Source: Pseudomonas agarici (lineage in GTDB: Bacteria > Pseudomonadota > Gammaproteobacteria > Pseudomonadales > Pseudomonadaceae). Taken from it: 64,000 bases of DNA. The stretch covers positions 1 through 64,000 of the forward strand of contig NZ_FOAR01000002.1 of the NCBI RefSeq assembly GCF_900109755.1, written 5' to 3'. The first letter of the stretch is position 1. Each line of letters begins with the position of its first letter. Under the pieces are notes generated by a model that saw only the letters and a list, made by a program, of their open reading frames with translations, was not told the DNA's origin and did no database searches. Shown here piece by piece: positions 1 through 8,980 of this stretch. Made by a program: the position numbers and the translations under genes.

Positions 1-224
1 AGAACGAAATCATGCCCACCTTGACGCTTCGCACTCACAAGCCGCGCTTCTTGCTCCCCAACAAAATCAGCGTTGGCGAGGAAAGCATCGAATGGTGACT
101 GTTGGGGTGAGGCATAAAAGATATCACCCACCATCGGAAAAATTTGTGATTCAGGTTTACATCCCTGAACAGTTAAAAAGCCACTTGGCGTCCTCCTCCA
201 ACACGCAGCTAACCGCCTGTACAC
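1..224 (-). CDS. Unrecognised partial ORF running off the left edge
   Basis: On the minus strand an open frame runs from about 224 (GTG) out of the window without a stop. Its residues look protein-like, for example QIFPMVGDIFYASPQQSPF followed by DAFLANADFVGEQEARL. I do not recognise a family and see no clear ribosome binding site, so the start is uncertain. It is divergent from the CMD gene at 349. It could be the N-terminal part of a real gene or a relic. Confidence 0.3.
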   Translation of the reverse strand, partial: MYRRLAACWRRTPSGFLTVQGCKPESQIFPMVGDIFYASPQQSPFDAFLANADFVGEQEARLVSAKRQGGHDFV

Positions 225-348
225 AATGCTGCCTATAAAATCTCGAAATTTGAGAGAGTGGTTCCCGATATCAAGGGATTATCATCCCCTTTGTGAAAAC
301 ATAAGCTTCTCTCACGCCAACAACGGCTAAACGTAAGAGGATCTAAAG

Positions 349-885
349 ATGGCACGTATTACTATTCCAACTCGCGACCAAGCTCCTGCCGGCACCCATG
401 GCACCCTCGATGCGATTGGTGGTCAACTTGGTTTTATTCCAAATATGTTTCGTATGCTTGCTTCCAGTCCAGATACTTTTGCCGGTATCGTCGGTTTCCA
501 AGGTGCGATGTCTAAGGCCTTGAACGTAAAAACCCGTGATGCTATTGCTTTGGCTGTGACTCAGGTCAACGATTGCCACTACTGCATGCGGGCACATACT
601 TACGTTGCGACTAATTTGGTGAAAAGCTCGGCCGAGGAAATCGCGCTGAATCGCCAAGGTCGTTCGGAAGATCCAAAGCGCGCCGCTGCAGCTACATTTG
701 CCAAAGCTCTGGTAGAACGCCGTGGCAAGGTAACTGATCAGGAACTCGCCGCTGTACGTGCTGCGGGTTATACGGACCCAGAAATTATCGATATCACCGC
801 TGTGGCCGTACAGTTCCTTCTGACCAACTTCATCAACAATATGGCTGACACTGATGTTGATTTTCCTAGCGTAACAGCAGCCTAA
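349..885 (+). CDS. Carboxymuconolactone decarboxylase (CMD)/AhpD-like peroxidase-type protein
   Basis: A 178-residue all-helical CMD-family protein. The redox motif is Cys76-His-Tyr-Cys79 with His83 (CxxC-x3-H), as in AhpD-type alkylhydroperoxidases, so a thiol peroxidase or disulfide reductase role is more likely than true carboxymuconolactone decarboxylation. The start has an upstream AAGAGGATC ribosome site. It is the first of four CMD proteins in this window and is most like the one at 12755, with Cys and His at identical positions. It stands alone upstream of the tph module and is closed by a strong terminator. The physiological substrate is not evident. Confidence 0.85.
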   Translation: MARITIPTRDQAPAGTHGTLDAIGGQLGFIPNMFRMLASSPDTFAGIVGFQGAMSKALNVKTRDAIALAVTQVNDCHYCMRAHTYVATNLVKSSAEEIALNRQGRSEDPKRAAAATFAKALVERRGKVTDQELAAVRAAGYTDPEIIDITAVAVQFLLTNFINNMADTDVDFPSVTAA

Positions 886-951
886 GCAACAATTAATGAG
901 GACGTCTGAAATTAATCAGCACCGCAGATGACCTTGTTTCTTGTTCGCAAC

Positions 952-978
952 GGGACCTCATTACTGAGGTCCCATTTT
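952..978 (+). terminator. Intrinsic terminator after the first CMD gene
   Basis: A perfect 9-bp inverted repeat, GGGACCTCA (952-960) and TGAGGTCCC (965-973), with loop TTAC is followed by ATTTTGC. It ends the transcript of the 349-885 gene. Confidence 0.85.
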
Positions 979-1014
979 GCTTTGTAGAATTTGGTAAGTT
1001 GGATAGCATTGGTA

Positions 1015-1497
1015 ATGCAATGTCGAGTCGCTGATACAACGAAAAGGATCGACGGAGTCATTAGCTTCGATTTTACTAAAATTGCTGCTTCCGAAGCAGG
1101 TGCTGACTGCCTTTACGTTTCGGGTATTAAGGCGTGCACTGAAATTCTGCCATCTGAGGTCACTGATTGGCAGCGGCTGAAAGTGAAGGTTGATGCAACC
1201 ATAATATTCAAAGTTTATGGGTGTTTGATTTTATTTCAGAAGCTATGTTCGACGGTTCGTCCAGGGCTTGCTCCGGTTATTGCAACGTTTCAATCGAGTG
1301 TGCCAGTTGACGCAACCTGTCAGCTTGAAGTTTTTTTATTCAGCCAGCGAGCACTCATCGTGCTTGGAATCACCCTGATTACAGATCTCTCAATTTATGA
1401 GAACGGCCTTATTGGATTTGCTAGGTTATTCTCCAGTAGTCTTGATGTTACCATTGCCTCAAGCCAAAAAATTTATGATGAAATCAATTGCACCTAA
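1015..1497 (+). pseudogene. Degenerate or hypothetical ORF of uncertain coding status
   Basis: A long open frame (ATG at 1015; a TTG at 991 is also possible) with no convincing ribosome site. One stretch, AASEAGADCLYVSGI, loosely resembles the substrate loop region of isocitrate lyase/PEP-mutase-type TIM barrels, but the surrounding motifs are absent. I read it either as a decayed fragment or as a chance frame between the CMD gene and the tph module. No function is assigned. Confidence 0.22.
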
Positions 1498-1643
1498 AAA
1501 ATTCTGATTTGTTCGGGGACATTAAAAGTGTCTATTCGGCCCCGTGTGGTCAGGATAATGAAAGTGCATGTTATTAAATACGTTCCCTGAAAACACAACC
1601 GCTTTGATTGGTAGTTGGATCTTCATTTTTTCGAGATACGATT

Positions 1644-1859
1644 ATGAAAGCCAATAATTTATGGATAATAGTAATTATGACGTTGCTGATCAATGGCGGA
1701 TCATTTTTGGGTTTTAGTCAAATTTCCACTGGTGGTATCGCCCGCAGTATCGAATGCCGACAGTGGATAGCACGCGCCACCGAGATCATGAAAGGTTCCA
1801 TGCTCAGGATCGGAAGTCCACCGGAAAAGCGTAACCAATTTTTAATGAGATTTGTTTGA
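1644..1859 (+). CDS. Hypothetical small protein with hydrophobic N-terminus
   Basis: A 71-codon frame starting MKANNLWIIVIMTLLINGG, which would give a membrane or signal segment, then a short polar tail. A weak GAGA ribosome site lies upstream. I recognise no family. The region 1498-2034 otherwise holds only this frame and the palindromic terminator, so the coding status is doubtful. Confidence 0.22.
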   Translation: MKANNLWIIVIMTLLINGGSFLGFSQISTGGIARSIECRQWIARATEIMKGSMLRIGSPPEKRNQFLMRFV

Positions 1860-1965
1860 GTTAAAAATGGCTCAGGGCGATTGCTATATAATCACATCAT
1901 AGATGGTTTTACCTGAAAAATTTATGGCTGTTGGTTATCTAAAAGGCATTAAGTAGACGGTTGCG

Positions 1966-2004
1966 AATAAAGCACAAGCCGCTTTTCGCGGCTTGTGCTT
2001 TATT
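1966..2004. terminator. Long bidirectional terminator 3' of the porin gene
   Basis: A perfect 17-bp inverted repeat: arms 1966-1982 and 1988-2004 around loop TTTTC, core GCACAAGCCGC. The A/T-rich arm ends supply U tracts on either strand. It lies just beyond the minus-strand porin stop at 2035 and would end the tph operon transcript. Confidence 0.85.
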
Positions 2005-2034
2005 CAGTCATGCTTACCCTCTGGCTAACTTATT

Positions 2035-3468
2035 TCAATAGCGAAACGAAGTACGCAGCACCACGATTTGCGAGTTACTGCCTCCAGCATTCTTGATCGC
2101 CGAACCGATGTCATAGAACAGATAGTCGAGATCAACCGTGATGTTGGAGGTTGGCGTCCAGTTGACGTTGGTTTGATACAAGGTGCCCAAGCGTTTGCCT
2201 TTGCTGGTGGTGGTGCCGGGAACGGCCACCATACCGGGTAGATAGACACCATCATCGGTGTTCTGGCGCCACGCGGCAAATACCCCAGGCTCGAAACGAA
2301 CCTTGTCAAAAGGCGAAAACCTCAGCGTTGGGCCTGTGAGTATGATGTTGGATAAAGTCGTCAGACTGGCCTGACCATAAAAGGCATTCTTGGGAAACAT
2401 CGGGTCGAACGAACCGGCCTTATGATCGCCATCCTTGTCGCCACTGGCGGCGTCGAAGCGGAAACCCAAGCGCGCCTTCCAGGGGCCGGCGAAGGTATAG
2501 CCGCTGTCACTGGACACTCCCCATGCGTCAATATCCGCGTTGGCGATGTGACCTGTCTGCTTCATCAAGTCCCAGGTCCAGTCGAATTTATTCCATGCAC
2601 CAAACAATCGCGTGCCGAAGGTGTAGCGATCTTCTTTCCCCGTGAAACCGTCTAGCTTGCGTTGGTCCGTTTCAAGGCCGAAAGCGTAGAGGTCGGCCTT
2701 GAAAACGCTGGATAGGGGAACCGTGCCGTAGAGCCCATAAAATTTCTGCTGGTGGTTGCTTGAATCGTTAAATGAGCCGGAGGGCCGCACAAGCAGCGGC
2801 TTCATCGAAAAGGCATCCAGCTTGTAGCCATTTTTTCCGGCCCAACTCATGCGCACGCCATCGAACGACAGGCGCATGTTGGGAATTTCCCGGTAGGTGA
2901 CCAATACGTTATTGCCATAGGCCATTTCTTGACGGCCGACGCGTGTGGTCAATTTGCCGCTCTGGTAATGAAGATTACCGTCGATAAAGGCTTGATGTAT
3001 TTCGTTGCGACTTTGATCGGATGGGCTCGGCAGGTCCTTGCCAAAAACACGGGTATTTTCCAATTGAATAAAAGTGCGCAGGCTGTCGTCGAATAAATGC
3101 AAGTCCGCGTGGATTTGCGCACGCTGCATTAAATAGGAATCGTCCTTTACGCCACGCAGGCCGAAAACCGGTTTGTCTGCGGCATCGGCGCGATAACGTA
3201 GTTCCGCGCCAGTTTGTAGCCAGGCGGTATCGGATAGACGCTGATAACGCAATCCGTCGAACGGGTCGGTGCGTTTCGCCGGGTCATCAAGAAAACGATA
3301 GTCTTCCTGCGATCGGGTCGGCCCGGAGCGGGGCGGACGTTGTGATTCCAGTGGCGAGAGCGCTGCAGCTTGGGGTTCTGTAGCTTGTGCGCTCGATATA
3401 TAGGTGTGACTAAGAACCATGACAATCGATAGCGGTATTGAGTAACGGTTTAGTGAAGGGTGGATCAT
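2035..3468 (-). CDS. Alginate-export-family outer membrane porin of the tph cluster
   Basis: A 477-residue outer membrane beta-barrel. The ATG at 3468 has AGGAG eight bases upstream and gives a signal peptide ending near SSAQA. The body alternates amphipathic strands with many aromatics and ends RTSFRY, a C-terminal aromatic typical of BAM-assembled porins. It resembles the alginate_exp (AlgE-like) group often found beside aromatic-acid catabolic genes. It is the last gene on the tph strand, after the AAHS transporter, so it is probably the outer membrane entry for the same aromatic diacid. Substrate specificity is inferred from context only. Confidence 0.8.
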   Translation of the reverse strand: MIHPSLNRYSIPLSIVMVLSHTYISSAQATEPQAAALSPLESQRPPRSGPTRSQEDYRFLDDPAKRTDPFDGLRYQRLSDTAWLQTGAELRYRADAADKPVFGLRGVKDDSYLMQRAQIHADLHLFDDSLRTFIQLENTRVFGKDLPSPSDQSRNEIHQAFIDGNLHYQSGKLTTRVGRQEMAYGNNVLVTYREIPNMRLSFDGVRMSWAGKNGYKLDAFSMKPLLVRPSGSFNDSSNHQQKFYGLYGTVPLSSVFKADLYAFGLETDQRKLDGFTGKEDRYTFGTRLFGAWNKFDWTWDLMKQTGHIANADIDAWGVSSDSGYTFAGPWKARLGFRFDAASGDKDGDHKAGSFDPMFPKNAFYGQASLTTLSNIILTGPTLRFSPFDKVRFEPGVFAAWRQNTDDGVYLPGMVAVPGTTTSKGKRLGTLYQTNVNWTPTSNITVDLDYLFYDIGSAIKNAGGSNSQIVVLRTSFRY

Positions 3469-3694
3469 CGTGCAGGCTCCTATTCTTATTTTTCTTAAAT
3501 TAGGCAGACAGGCGCTGAAGGGCTTCAACATTCTGTTGAAACTGCAGCGGTGTAATTTCAGACAATGTGCAGTGATGCACTGGAAAAAATGTCTGCCTAT
3601 GCTTCGGGTCAGTTAGTGTTGTTTTGAGTGAGGCAAACGTGTACTCATCTTCGCGCAAATTTCGCTAGGCACGAGTTAGTATTTATTGGCGGAT

Positions 3695-5032
3695 TTAATT
3701 CGCGCCTCTGCCATAACGGTGACCGAGAAACAGCACCAGCAATCCGGCAATCAACATGGGTATGGCCATGGCATAAAAGACCGCCGAAGGCGACCAGCCG
3801 CCACCCAGCGCGGCACCGACCACGATGGGACCGACAATCCCGCCGGTTCGACCGATACCCAATGCCCAACCGACACCGGTCGAGCGTATCGGTGCAGGGT
3901 AGAAAACCGCCGCCAGGGCGATGAGGCTTTTTTGTCCACCGCTGATGCAGCAACCGGCAAGGAAGTTGGCACTCAACAGCACCCAGAGGGGGCTGTGGAA
4001 GGCCAGCCCGGTCAATGCTACAAACACGAAGCCAATCAGATAAAGGATGCCAACGGTTTTGTAGGCCCCCAATCGGTCCATCGAGGGGCCGGTGATGAAA
4101 GCGGCCGCGATGCCGCCGACAGTGGTCAGGGTGGTGGCCATCACCACGGTACTCATCGGGTAGTTGAGACCGGTCATGATTGAGGGCAACCAGCTTTGTA
4201 AGGCATAAAACTCGCCGAGGTTGATCGTGAACACTAGCCATAACAGCACGGTGCCCATGATCCGCTCAGGCGTGAACAGGCTGCCGAGGGCGCCGCGTTG
4301 ACCCTGGTCGAGAGCCTCGACTACGAATATTTGTTTATCATGCTGAACCAGGTCGGTGTCTATTTTGCGGAACACCCTCAGGATGTGTTGTGGCGCTATC
4401 TTCTTCTTGATCATGAACACCATGGATTCAGGCAGGAAGCGAAACAAGACAGGTACCAGCATCAACGGTGCCAAGGCTCCGACCCAGAACAGTGAGCGCC
4501 AGCCGAAATGGGGAATGAACCAACCCGCGGCTAGCCCGGCGGCGATAAAGCCGAGTGAGAAACCACAGTAAATCGCAAGAACGAAGGTAGCCCGCAAGCG
4601 CTTGGGACTGTATTCGCCGGTCATGGCAATGGCGCTGGGTGCCGCCGTACCCAGACCGACCCCGGTGATGAAGCGCAAGATCATCAACTCGGTTACGTTA
4701 GTGGCCCAGACCGAGGCCAGGGTACATAAACTGAAGACGATAGTGCTGATAATGATGGCTTTTTTATGCCCAAAACGTTCAGACAGCGGTGTTAGCATTA
4801 GATAGCCGACCATCAGGCCAGCGAGGGACGACGAAAATATCGGCCCTAACATCTGTTTGGACAAACCCCATTCCTGGGCGATATAGGGGGCCATGTAGCT
4901 GATAGCCTGAGTATCGAATCCATCGAGAAACATGACGAGTCCGCACAAAATAATGACCCCGTACTGAAACCGGCTCACTGGGCGCTCGTCCACGAATTGC
5001 GGTAATTGCAAGGGCTTTGGTTCTGGCAACAT
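3695..5032 (-). CDS. AAHS-family MFS aromatic acid:H+ symporter (probable terephthalate uptake)
   Basis: A 445-residue inner membrane transporter with about 12 membrane segments. The motif LDGFDTQAISYMAPYIAQEW in the first helix region and the loop LSERFGHKKA are hallmarks of the PcaK/BenK aromatic acid:H+ symporter family. The ATG at 5032 is preceded by GAGGA, which makes it better than the upstream start at 5053. It follows tphA1 on the same strand with a gap of about 70 bases, so it probably belongs to the dioxygenase operon. By context it imports terephthalate or a close aromatic diacid, like the Rhodococcus tpaK product, though the family also carries protocatechuate and 4-hydroxybenzoate. 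Confidence 0.85.
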   Translation of the reverse strand: MLPEPKPLQLPQFVDERPVSRFQYGVIILCGLVMFLDGFDTQAISYMAPYIAQEWGLSKQMLGPIFSSSLAGLMVGYLMLTPLSERFGHKKAIIISTIVFSLCTLASVWATNVTELMILRFITGVGLGTAAPSAIAMTGEYSPKRLRATFVLAIYCGFSLGFIAAGLAAGWFIPHFGWRSLFWVGALAPLMLVPVLFRFLPESMVFMIKKKIAPQHILRVFRKIDTDLVQHDKQIFVVEALDQGQRGALGSLFTPERIMGTVLLWLVFTINLGEFYALQSWLPSIMTGLNYPMSTVVMATTLTTVGGIAAAFITGPSMDRLGAYKTVGILYLIGFVFVALTGLAFHSPLWVLLSANFLAGCCISGGQKSLIALAAVFYPAPIRSTGVGWALGIGRTGGIVGPIVVGAALGGGWSPSAVFYAMAIPMLIAGLLVLFLGHRYGRGAN

Positions 5033-5099
5033 TATTTTTATCCTCGCGGCCATTTTGGCCTTGTTGTTTTTATGTTAAGCAGGCTTTTGGAGAGGTCCT

Positions 5100-6110
5100 C
5101 TAGGGGGTCGGTTGTAGGTCTCCGGACGGTACAAAGGCATCACAGTAAAATGCCTCGGGCGACAATCGGCCTTCGGCGGTCAGGTCGCTGAGTGCCGCGT
5201 TGATCATGATCGGATTGCCACAGGCATACACCTGATGGGCACTCAGATCGGGGTAATCCTCGAGCACCGCTCGGTGTACCCAGCCGGTTCGGCCGGACCA
5301 GCCTGGTTCAGGCTCAGAAAGCACCGGTGTGAAGATGAACCCGGGCAAGCGCTTGCTCCACAGCTCAGGCTGATCGGCAAGGTACAGATCCTGGCTGTTG
5401 CGCGCGCCCCAATACAGATGCAGGGGTCTTGAACCTCCACGCTTGATCTGGTCTTCGATGATGGACTTGAGCGGTGCCATACCTGTGCCCGTGCCCAGTA
5501 AGATGACGGGATGATCGACCGCTTCGTCCAGCGAAAAGTCTCCATAGGGCAACTCCACCTTAAGCACGTCGCCTTTTTCCAGTCGTGCCAGAACGCCCTC
5601 GGAAAAACGTCCCCCAGGCACATGGCGGATATGCAGCTGCACACCATCGCTTTCATGGGGTGCGTTGGCCATGGAGTAGTTACGGCTGTCGCCATCCTCC
5701 ATCAGCACTTTCAGGTATTGGCCGGCTTGGAACTTGGCCCGGACACCCGAAGGGAAGCGCAGATTCAACACGACCACATCGGTGTTTGGCCGGGTGATGC
5801 GATGAACTTTGGCACTGATCACCTTGCGTACTGGCGCGGCGCGTTGAACGATACGTTTGGGGCTGATTTCCACTGACGAGCAAGGCCTTGCCTGGCACAA
5901 CAACACGCCCGTGGCCGGTCCGCGTGTCAGGCCCTTACCGCGCACTTGCAATTCACCGGTGGCAAGACCCCCTTCGCAGGTTGAACACACCCCTTTACGG
6001 CAAGAGTAGGGGATTGCATAACCGGCGCGCTCGGCGGCGTCCAGTACCGTTTCATCAGGGGCGCAGGGGAAGGTAATGTCCGTCCCCGAGACGGTTACAT
6101 CGAATGTCAT
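5100..6110 (-). CDS. tphA1: Terephthalate dioxygenase reductase component
   Basis: A 336-residue NAD(P)H reductase that passes electrons to the Rieske oxygenase. The N-terminus is a plant-type [2Fe-2S] ferredoxin with Cys37, Cys42, Cys45 and Cys72. It is followed by an FAD domain (RNYSMAN near 140) and an NAD domain (GTGTGMAPL). The ferredoxin-first order matches TphA1, which I recall as also 336 residues in Comamonas. The start overlaps the tphB stop by ATGA, so the two are translationally coupled. The gene order A2-A3-B-A1 supports the name; a reductase for another aromatic diacid dioxygenase is the alternative. Confidence 0.82.
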   Translation of the reverse strand: MTFDVTVSGTDITFPCAPDETVLDAAERAGYAIPYSCRKGVCSTCEGGLATGELQVRGKGLTRGPATGVLLCQARPCSSVEISPKRIVQRAAPVRKVISAKVHRITRPNTDVVVLNLRFPSGVRAKFQAGQYLKVLMEDGDSRNYSMANAPHESDGVQLHIRHVPGGRFSEGVLARLEKGDVLKVELPYGDFSLDEAVDHPVILLGTGTGMAPLKSIIEDQIKRGGSRPLHLYWGARNSQDLYLADQPELWSKRLPGFIFTPVLSEPEPGWSGRTGWVHRAVLEDYPDLSAHQVYACGNPIMINAALSDLTAEGRLSPEAFYCDAFVPSGDLQPTP

Positions 6111-7105
6111 GCCAAGGCCCCCTGAGTGGAAAATGCCGTACCGCCGACCAGGCGCAGCGCACGGATGACAGCTTGCGGATCGGCCATGTCTTTGCCTGCG
6201 ATATCGAACGCCGAGCCGTGGCCGACGCTGGAAAAGATCAGGCCAGCGCCTATGGACAAGGCTGAGGCGGTGCGTCCAGCCAGCAGTTTGATCGGGATAT
6301 GACCCTGATCGTGATACATGGCGATGAAGGCGTCATAGCCATCCTGGCCCAGCATCAAATCGGCACCGACCGGTCCATGGGCGTCGATTCCCATCTGGCG
6401 CAGGCGTTCGATTGCCGGGACGTTTATCTGTTCGTCATCCTGGCCGAACAGTCCGTTTTCCCCGGCATGGGGGTTGATGCCGAACACGCCGATTCTCGGC
6501 TTGGCAATACCCAGCGCCTGCAATGCAGTCACCGCGGCCCGACCTGCGCCAACCACAAGGTCCGGCGTCAGTCGGGCTAGCGAGTCAGCCAGTCGTTCAT
6601 GCAAGGTGGCATGGACGATGCGCAGTCCTGCACCGATCAACATCAGGAACACACGATCGGATTCGACCCCGACCAGTCTCGCCAGCAAGTTCGGATAGCC
6701 TGAAAATGTAATGCCCGCAGCGTTTATCGCCGTCTCGGAATGTGGGCACGCGACAATACCGCGTGCCCGACCCTGGCCGAGGCACGCGACGGCGGCGGAT
6801 AAATAAGCCACGGTGGCTGCCCCCGCACCGGCGCTTACCTGTCCAGGCAAGAAAGCATCGGGTGAGAGGTTTGGCACCGCCAGCAGGTGCAGGACACCTG
6901 TGGCTGGTGCAGCGCTTCCGTCGGTTTCTTCGATGCGAAGGCCCGTGCCCTGTACATAATGCTCGACAACAAAGCGATCGCCGACGATGACCGGATTGAG
7001 TTCAGGATCATTCTGCAGCGCGACGACAGACTTGACGGCGATTTCCGGTCCAATGCCGTTGGGGTCGCCGATACTCAGCAGAATTCGCTGTGCGGGTCTG
7101 CTCAT
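6107..7105 (-). CDS. tphB: PdxA-family cis-dihydrodiol dicarboxylate dehydrogenase
   Basis: A 332-residue member of the 4-hydroxythreonine-4-phosphate dehydrogenase (PdxA) family. It has the N-terminal SIGDPNGIGPEIAVK signature and the metal-binding segment MYHDQGHIPIK. Beside a Rieske dioxygenase, PdxA homologues act as TphB, which oxidises and decarboxylates 1,2-dihydroxy-3,5-cyclohexadiene-1,4-dicarboxylate to protocatechuate. The ATG at 7105 overlaps the tphA3 stop by four bases and is preferred over the longer frame from 7147. A true vitamin B6 role is unlikely given the operon. No protocatechuate ring-cleavage genes lie in this window, so the product must be handled elsewhere. Confidence 0.82.
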   Translation of the reverse strand: MSRPAQRILLSIGDPNGIGPEIAVKSVVALQNDPELNPVIVGDRFVVEHYVQGTGLRIEETDGSAAPATGVLHLLAVPNLSPDAFLPGQVSAGAGAATVAYLSAAVACLGQGRARGIVACPHSETAINAAGITFSGYPNLLARLVGVESDRVFLMLIGAGLRIVHATLHERLADSLARLTPDLVVGAGRAAVTALQALGIAKPRIGVFGINPHAGENGLFGQDDEQINVPAIERLRQMGIDAHGPVGADLMLGQDGYDAFIAMYHDQGHIPIKLLAGRTASALSIGAGLIFSSVGHGSAFDIAGKDMADPQAVIRALRLVGGTAFSTQGALA

Positions 7106-7572
7106 AGTGGCAGCGCCAGCAGGGTGTGGATTCGCGAGCTGTCGCACACTACGGTTCGTTCAGCCAGCATGGCGGTATCGCCTTCGATCCGGTAGCAGTC
7201 GATATAGCGGCCGGAGACGAAATTATCGGTGCTACCGTCACGCATGATGCGCAGCACAATAAAGGCAGTCTCGCTACGTACCAGATTATCTTTTTGCTCC
7301 AGAATCACCGGCTGATTGAGCATATGGCGATAACTGTGGCGCTCGTAGATGTTGGCTTCGCGTAAGGCGGAAATCCGGTCGACCAACATGCCGCGATTGT
7401 TCGCCCAGATCATGCCGGCTGGCAGGCCCTGGCGATAATTGTCGGCAGTGGTTACGGTATACAGACACTTCTCGAGGAAGAAGTCCGGCCACGCCTCGAG
7501 CGGACCTTCATCGATGCAGCGGGCATATAAAGCCTGGGTCTGGCTAATCAGTGTAAAAATAGTCTGTGTCAC
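7102..7572 (-). CDS. tphA3: Terephthalate dioxygenase small (beta) subunit
   Basis: A 156-residue ring-hydroxylating dioxygenase beta subunit of the NTF2-like fold. It begins with GTG at 7572 behind GAGGGGAACC, with the start 15 bases from the tphA2 stop. The pattern of aromatic and acidic residues in the N-terminal helices (LYARCIDEGPLEAWPDFF) and the basic C-terminal strand are typical. It is structural, pairing with the alpha subunit in a hexamer. Size and position match TphA3. Confidence 0.82.
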   Translation of the reverse strand: MTQTIFTLISQTQALYARCIDEGPLEAWPDFFLEKCLYTVTTADNYRQGLPAGMIWANNRGMLVDRISALREANIYERHSYRHMLNQPVILEQKDNLVRSETAFIVLRIMRDGSTDNFVSGRYIDCYRIEGDTAMLAERTVVCDSSRIHTLLALPL

Positions 7573-7586
7573 AAACGGTTCCCCTC

Positions 7587-8846
7587 TTATAGATCCATGG
7601 CCGCGCGATAAGCTTTCCAGAAGCCGCGAATAGAAGCCTCGGTAATCCGGCTATCACTTGACTCGGCGTCAGTCCCGCCCATTTCCAGCACGGCGGTATG
7701 GTTGGAGGCGCCGACGATGCCGCGTTGGACGAAACCGCCGACACAGCCGTCTTCCATGGATATGTAGCCCGCCGGCCCAACGAGGTTGGCCTGCTTGAGG
7801 CGAGTCAGGCGTTGTTCAGGGGTGTCGTCTTCGAAGCCCAGGTACGTCCAGTTGAGTTGAGTGCTTTCCACGCCGCGTGGAAGCACTTGACGGACTGCAA
7901 TCGAGTTCTGGATTTGTTGCAAGACGAAGCAAGGGAAGATCGAAAGGATTTGTAAGGTGACGTCATCGCCGACTTCACTGAAACCCTCGAGCAGCGACGG
8001 GTCTTGCAATTGATAAGCGCTATCGGAGCGAATGCTTTGCTGGGCATAGGAAGCGTCGCGTTCTGCCTGACGTTCAGCTTCTCGATCGATGGCCGAATAG
8101 CTGACGTGATGTCCGCCGCTCTCGTCGACAATGATCGCGCCACGCTGGGATAGCCGGTTGATTTCAAAGGTGGTGAAGAACAGATGCAGGATGCTGGCGT
8201 GATACGAGTCCTTGACGTTCTCGATGTACAGTTTCCAATTGTTGGGCAGCATTTGCGTGTAGCGGCCAAGGACAACAGGCTTGCGCCCACTGAGCACACG
8301 CTCCACGCGGCTGAGGATTTCCTCGCCTAGATACTCTTCGATATCGGGTACGTCATCCGAGAAGCTGCCGAATATCAAGCCATGAACGGTTGCCACCCGC
8401 AATTTACGCGGGCCATGTTCTTCCATGCAAAATGAAGGCGCCATGCCGCTACGGCCCTTGATGCCATCCTTAAAGGCGACTCCAGTCAGATCGCCTTGCA
8501 GGTTATAACTCCAGGCGTGATAGACGCAGGTGAAATCCTTGGCCTTACCGCTGTCGTCCAGGGCGAGCAGGGCGCCACGGTGTGCGCAACGGTTCTCGAA
8601 GGCGTAGAGTTCACCATCGTTGTCACGGGTGACGATGATTGAAGTTTCGCCGATAAAGCTGGTCTTGTAGTCACCGATCTCAGGGACTTCAGCTTCCAGG
8701 CACAGGTAATTCCAGTGCGGTCCCTGGAAGAGTCGGGTTTGTTCTTCCTTGTAAACGGCATCGCTCTGAAAAGCCCAATAAGGTACGCGGGTCAGGCCAT
8801 CAGGCCAGGCCAAATTCTCAGGTTCGCGGTCGGTAATAATATTCAT
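7587..8846 (-). CDS. tphA2: Terephthalate 1,2-dioxygenase large (alpha) subunit
   Basis: A Rieske non-haem iron oxygenase alpha subunit of about 419 residues. The Rieske centre is Cys88-x-His90 and Cys108-x2-His111 (CAHRG and CVYHAW, numbered from the first ATG). The mononuclear iron motif [12 protein letters not shown] supplies His217 and His222, with Asp214 as the bridging residue. Two ATGs occur in tandem; the second (8846) has better spacing to GGGAG. The cluster order A2-A3-B-A1 with an IclR gene opposite matches the tph clusters of Comamonas and relatives. The substrate is probably terephthalate; isophthalate-like or substituted terephthalates are possible. Transcription starts in the divergent region that holds two palindromes. 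Confidence 0.84.
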   Translation of the reverse strand: MNIITDREPENLAWPDGLTRVPYWAFQSDAVYKEEQTRLFQGPHWNYLCLEAEVPEIGDYKTSFIGETSIIVTRDNDGELYAFENRCAHRGALLALDDSGKAKDFTCVYHAWSYNLQGDLTGVAFKDGIKGRSGMAPSFCMEEHGPRKLRVATVHGLIFGSFSDDVPDIEEYLGEEILSRVERVLSGRKPVVLGRYTQMLPNNWKLYIENVKDSYHASILHLFFTTFEINRLSQRGAIIVDESGGHHVSYSAIDREAERQAERDASYAQQSIRSDSAYQLQDPSLLEGFSEVGDDVTLQILSIFPCFVLQQIQNSIAVRQVLPRGVESTQLNWTYLGFEDDTPEQRLTRLKQANLVGPAGYISMEDGCVGGFVQRGIVGASNHTAVLEMGGTDAESSDSRITEASIRGFWKAYRAAMDL

Positions 8847-8871
8847 CATTGCTCCCGATCAGGTCCTCGTG

Positions 8872-8900
8872 ATTGCAGAAAAAATGGTTTTTTCTGCAAT
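8872..8900. promoter_or_regulatory. 29-bp perfect palindrome in the tphA2 leader
   Basis: Two perfect 13-base arms, ATTGCAGAAAAAA and TTTTTTCTGCAAT, are separated by TGG. It lies 26 bases upstream of tphA2 on its transcribed strand, between the operator candidate and the start codon. It could form a hairpin in the 5' leader or act as a second regulator site. Confidence 0.6.
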
Positions 8901-8926
8901 GACTATTGACGTGAGGTTTTATTTTT

Positions 8927-8941
8927 GTTCGAATAGCGAAC
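8927..8941. promoter_or_regulatory. IclR-type operator candidate between tphR and tphA2
   Basis: A perfect inverted repeat GTTCG-AATAG-CGAAC sits midway between the divergent starts. It resembles the GTTCG-type half sites bound by PcaR/PobR-class IclR regulators. A plausible -35, TTGACG at 8906-8911, lies upstream on the plus strand, so the operator would overlap the -10 region of tphR and allow autoregulation. Confidence 0.6.
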
Positions 8942-8980
8942 ATTGTTTCATTTCTCGAACAATTAGAGACCTTGTGAATC

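Noticed and set aside
6107..7105. PdxA-like gene as a vitamin B6 biosynthesis gene
   Set aside because: It is translationally coupled to dioxygenase subunits and reductase, so the TphB-type role is far more likely.
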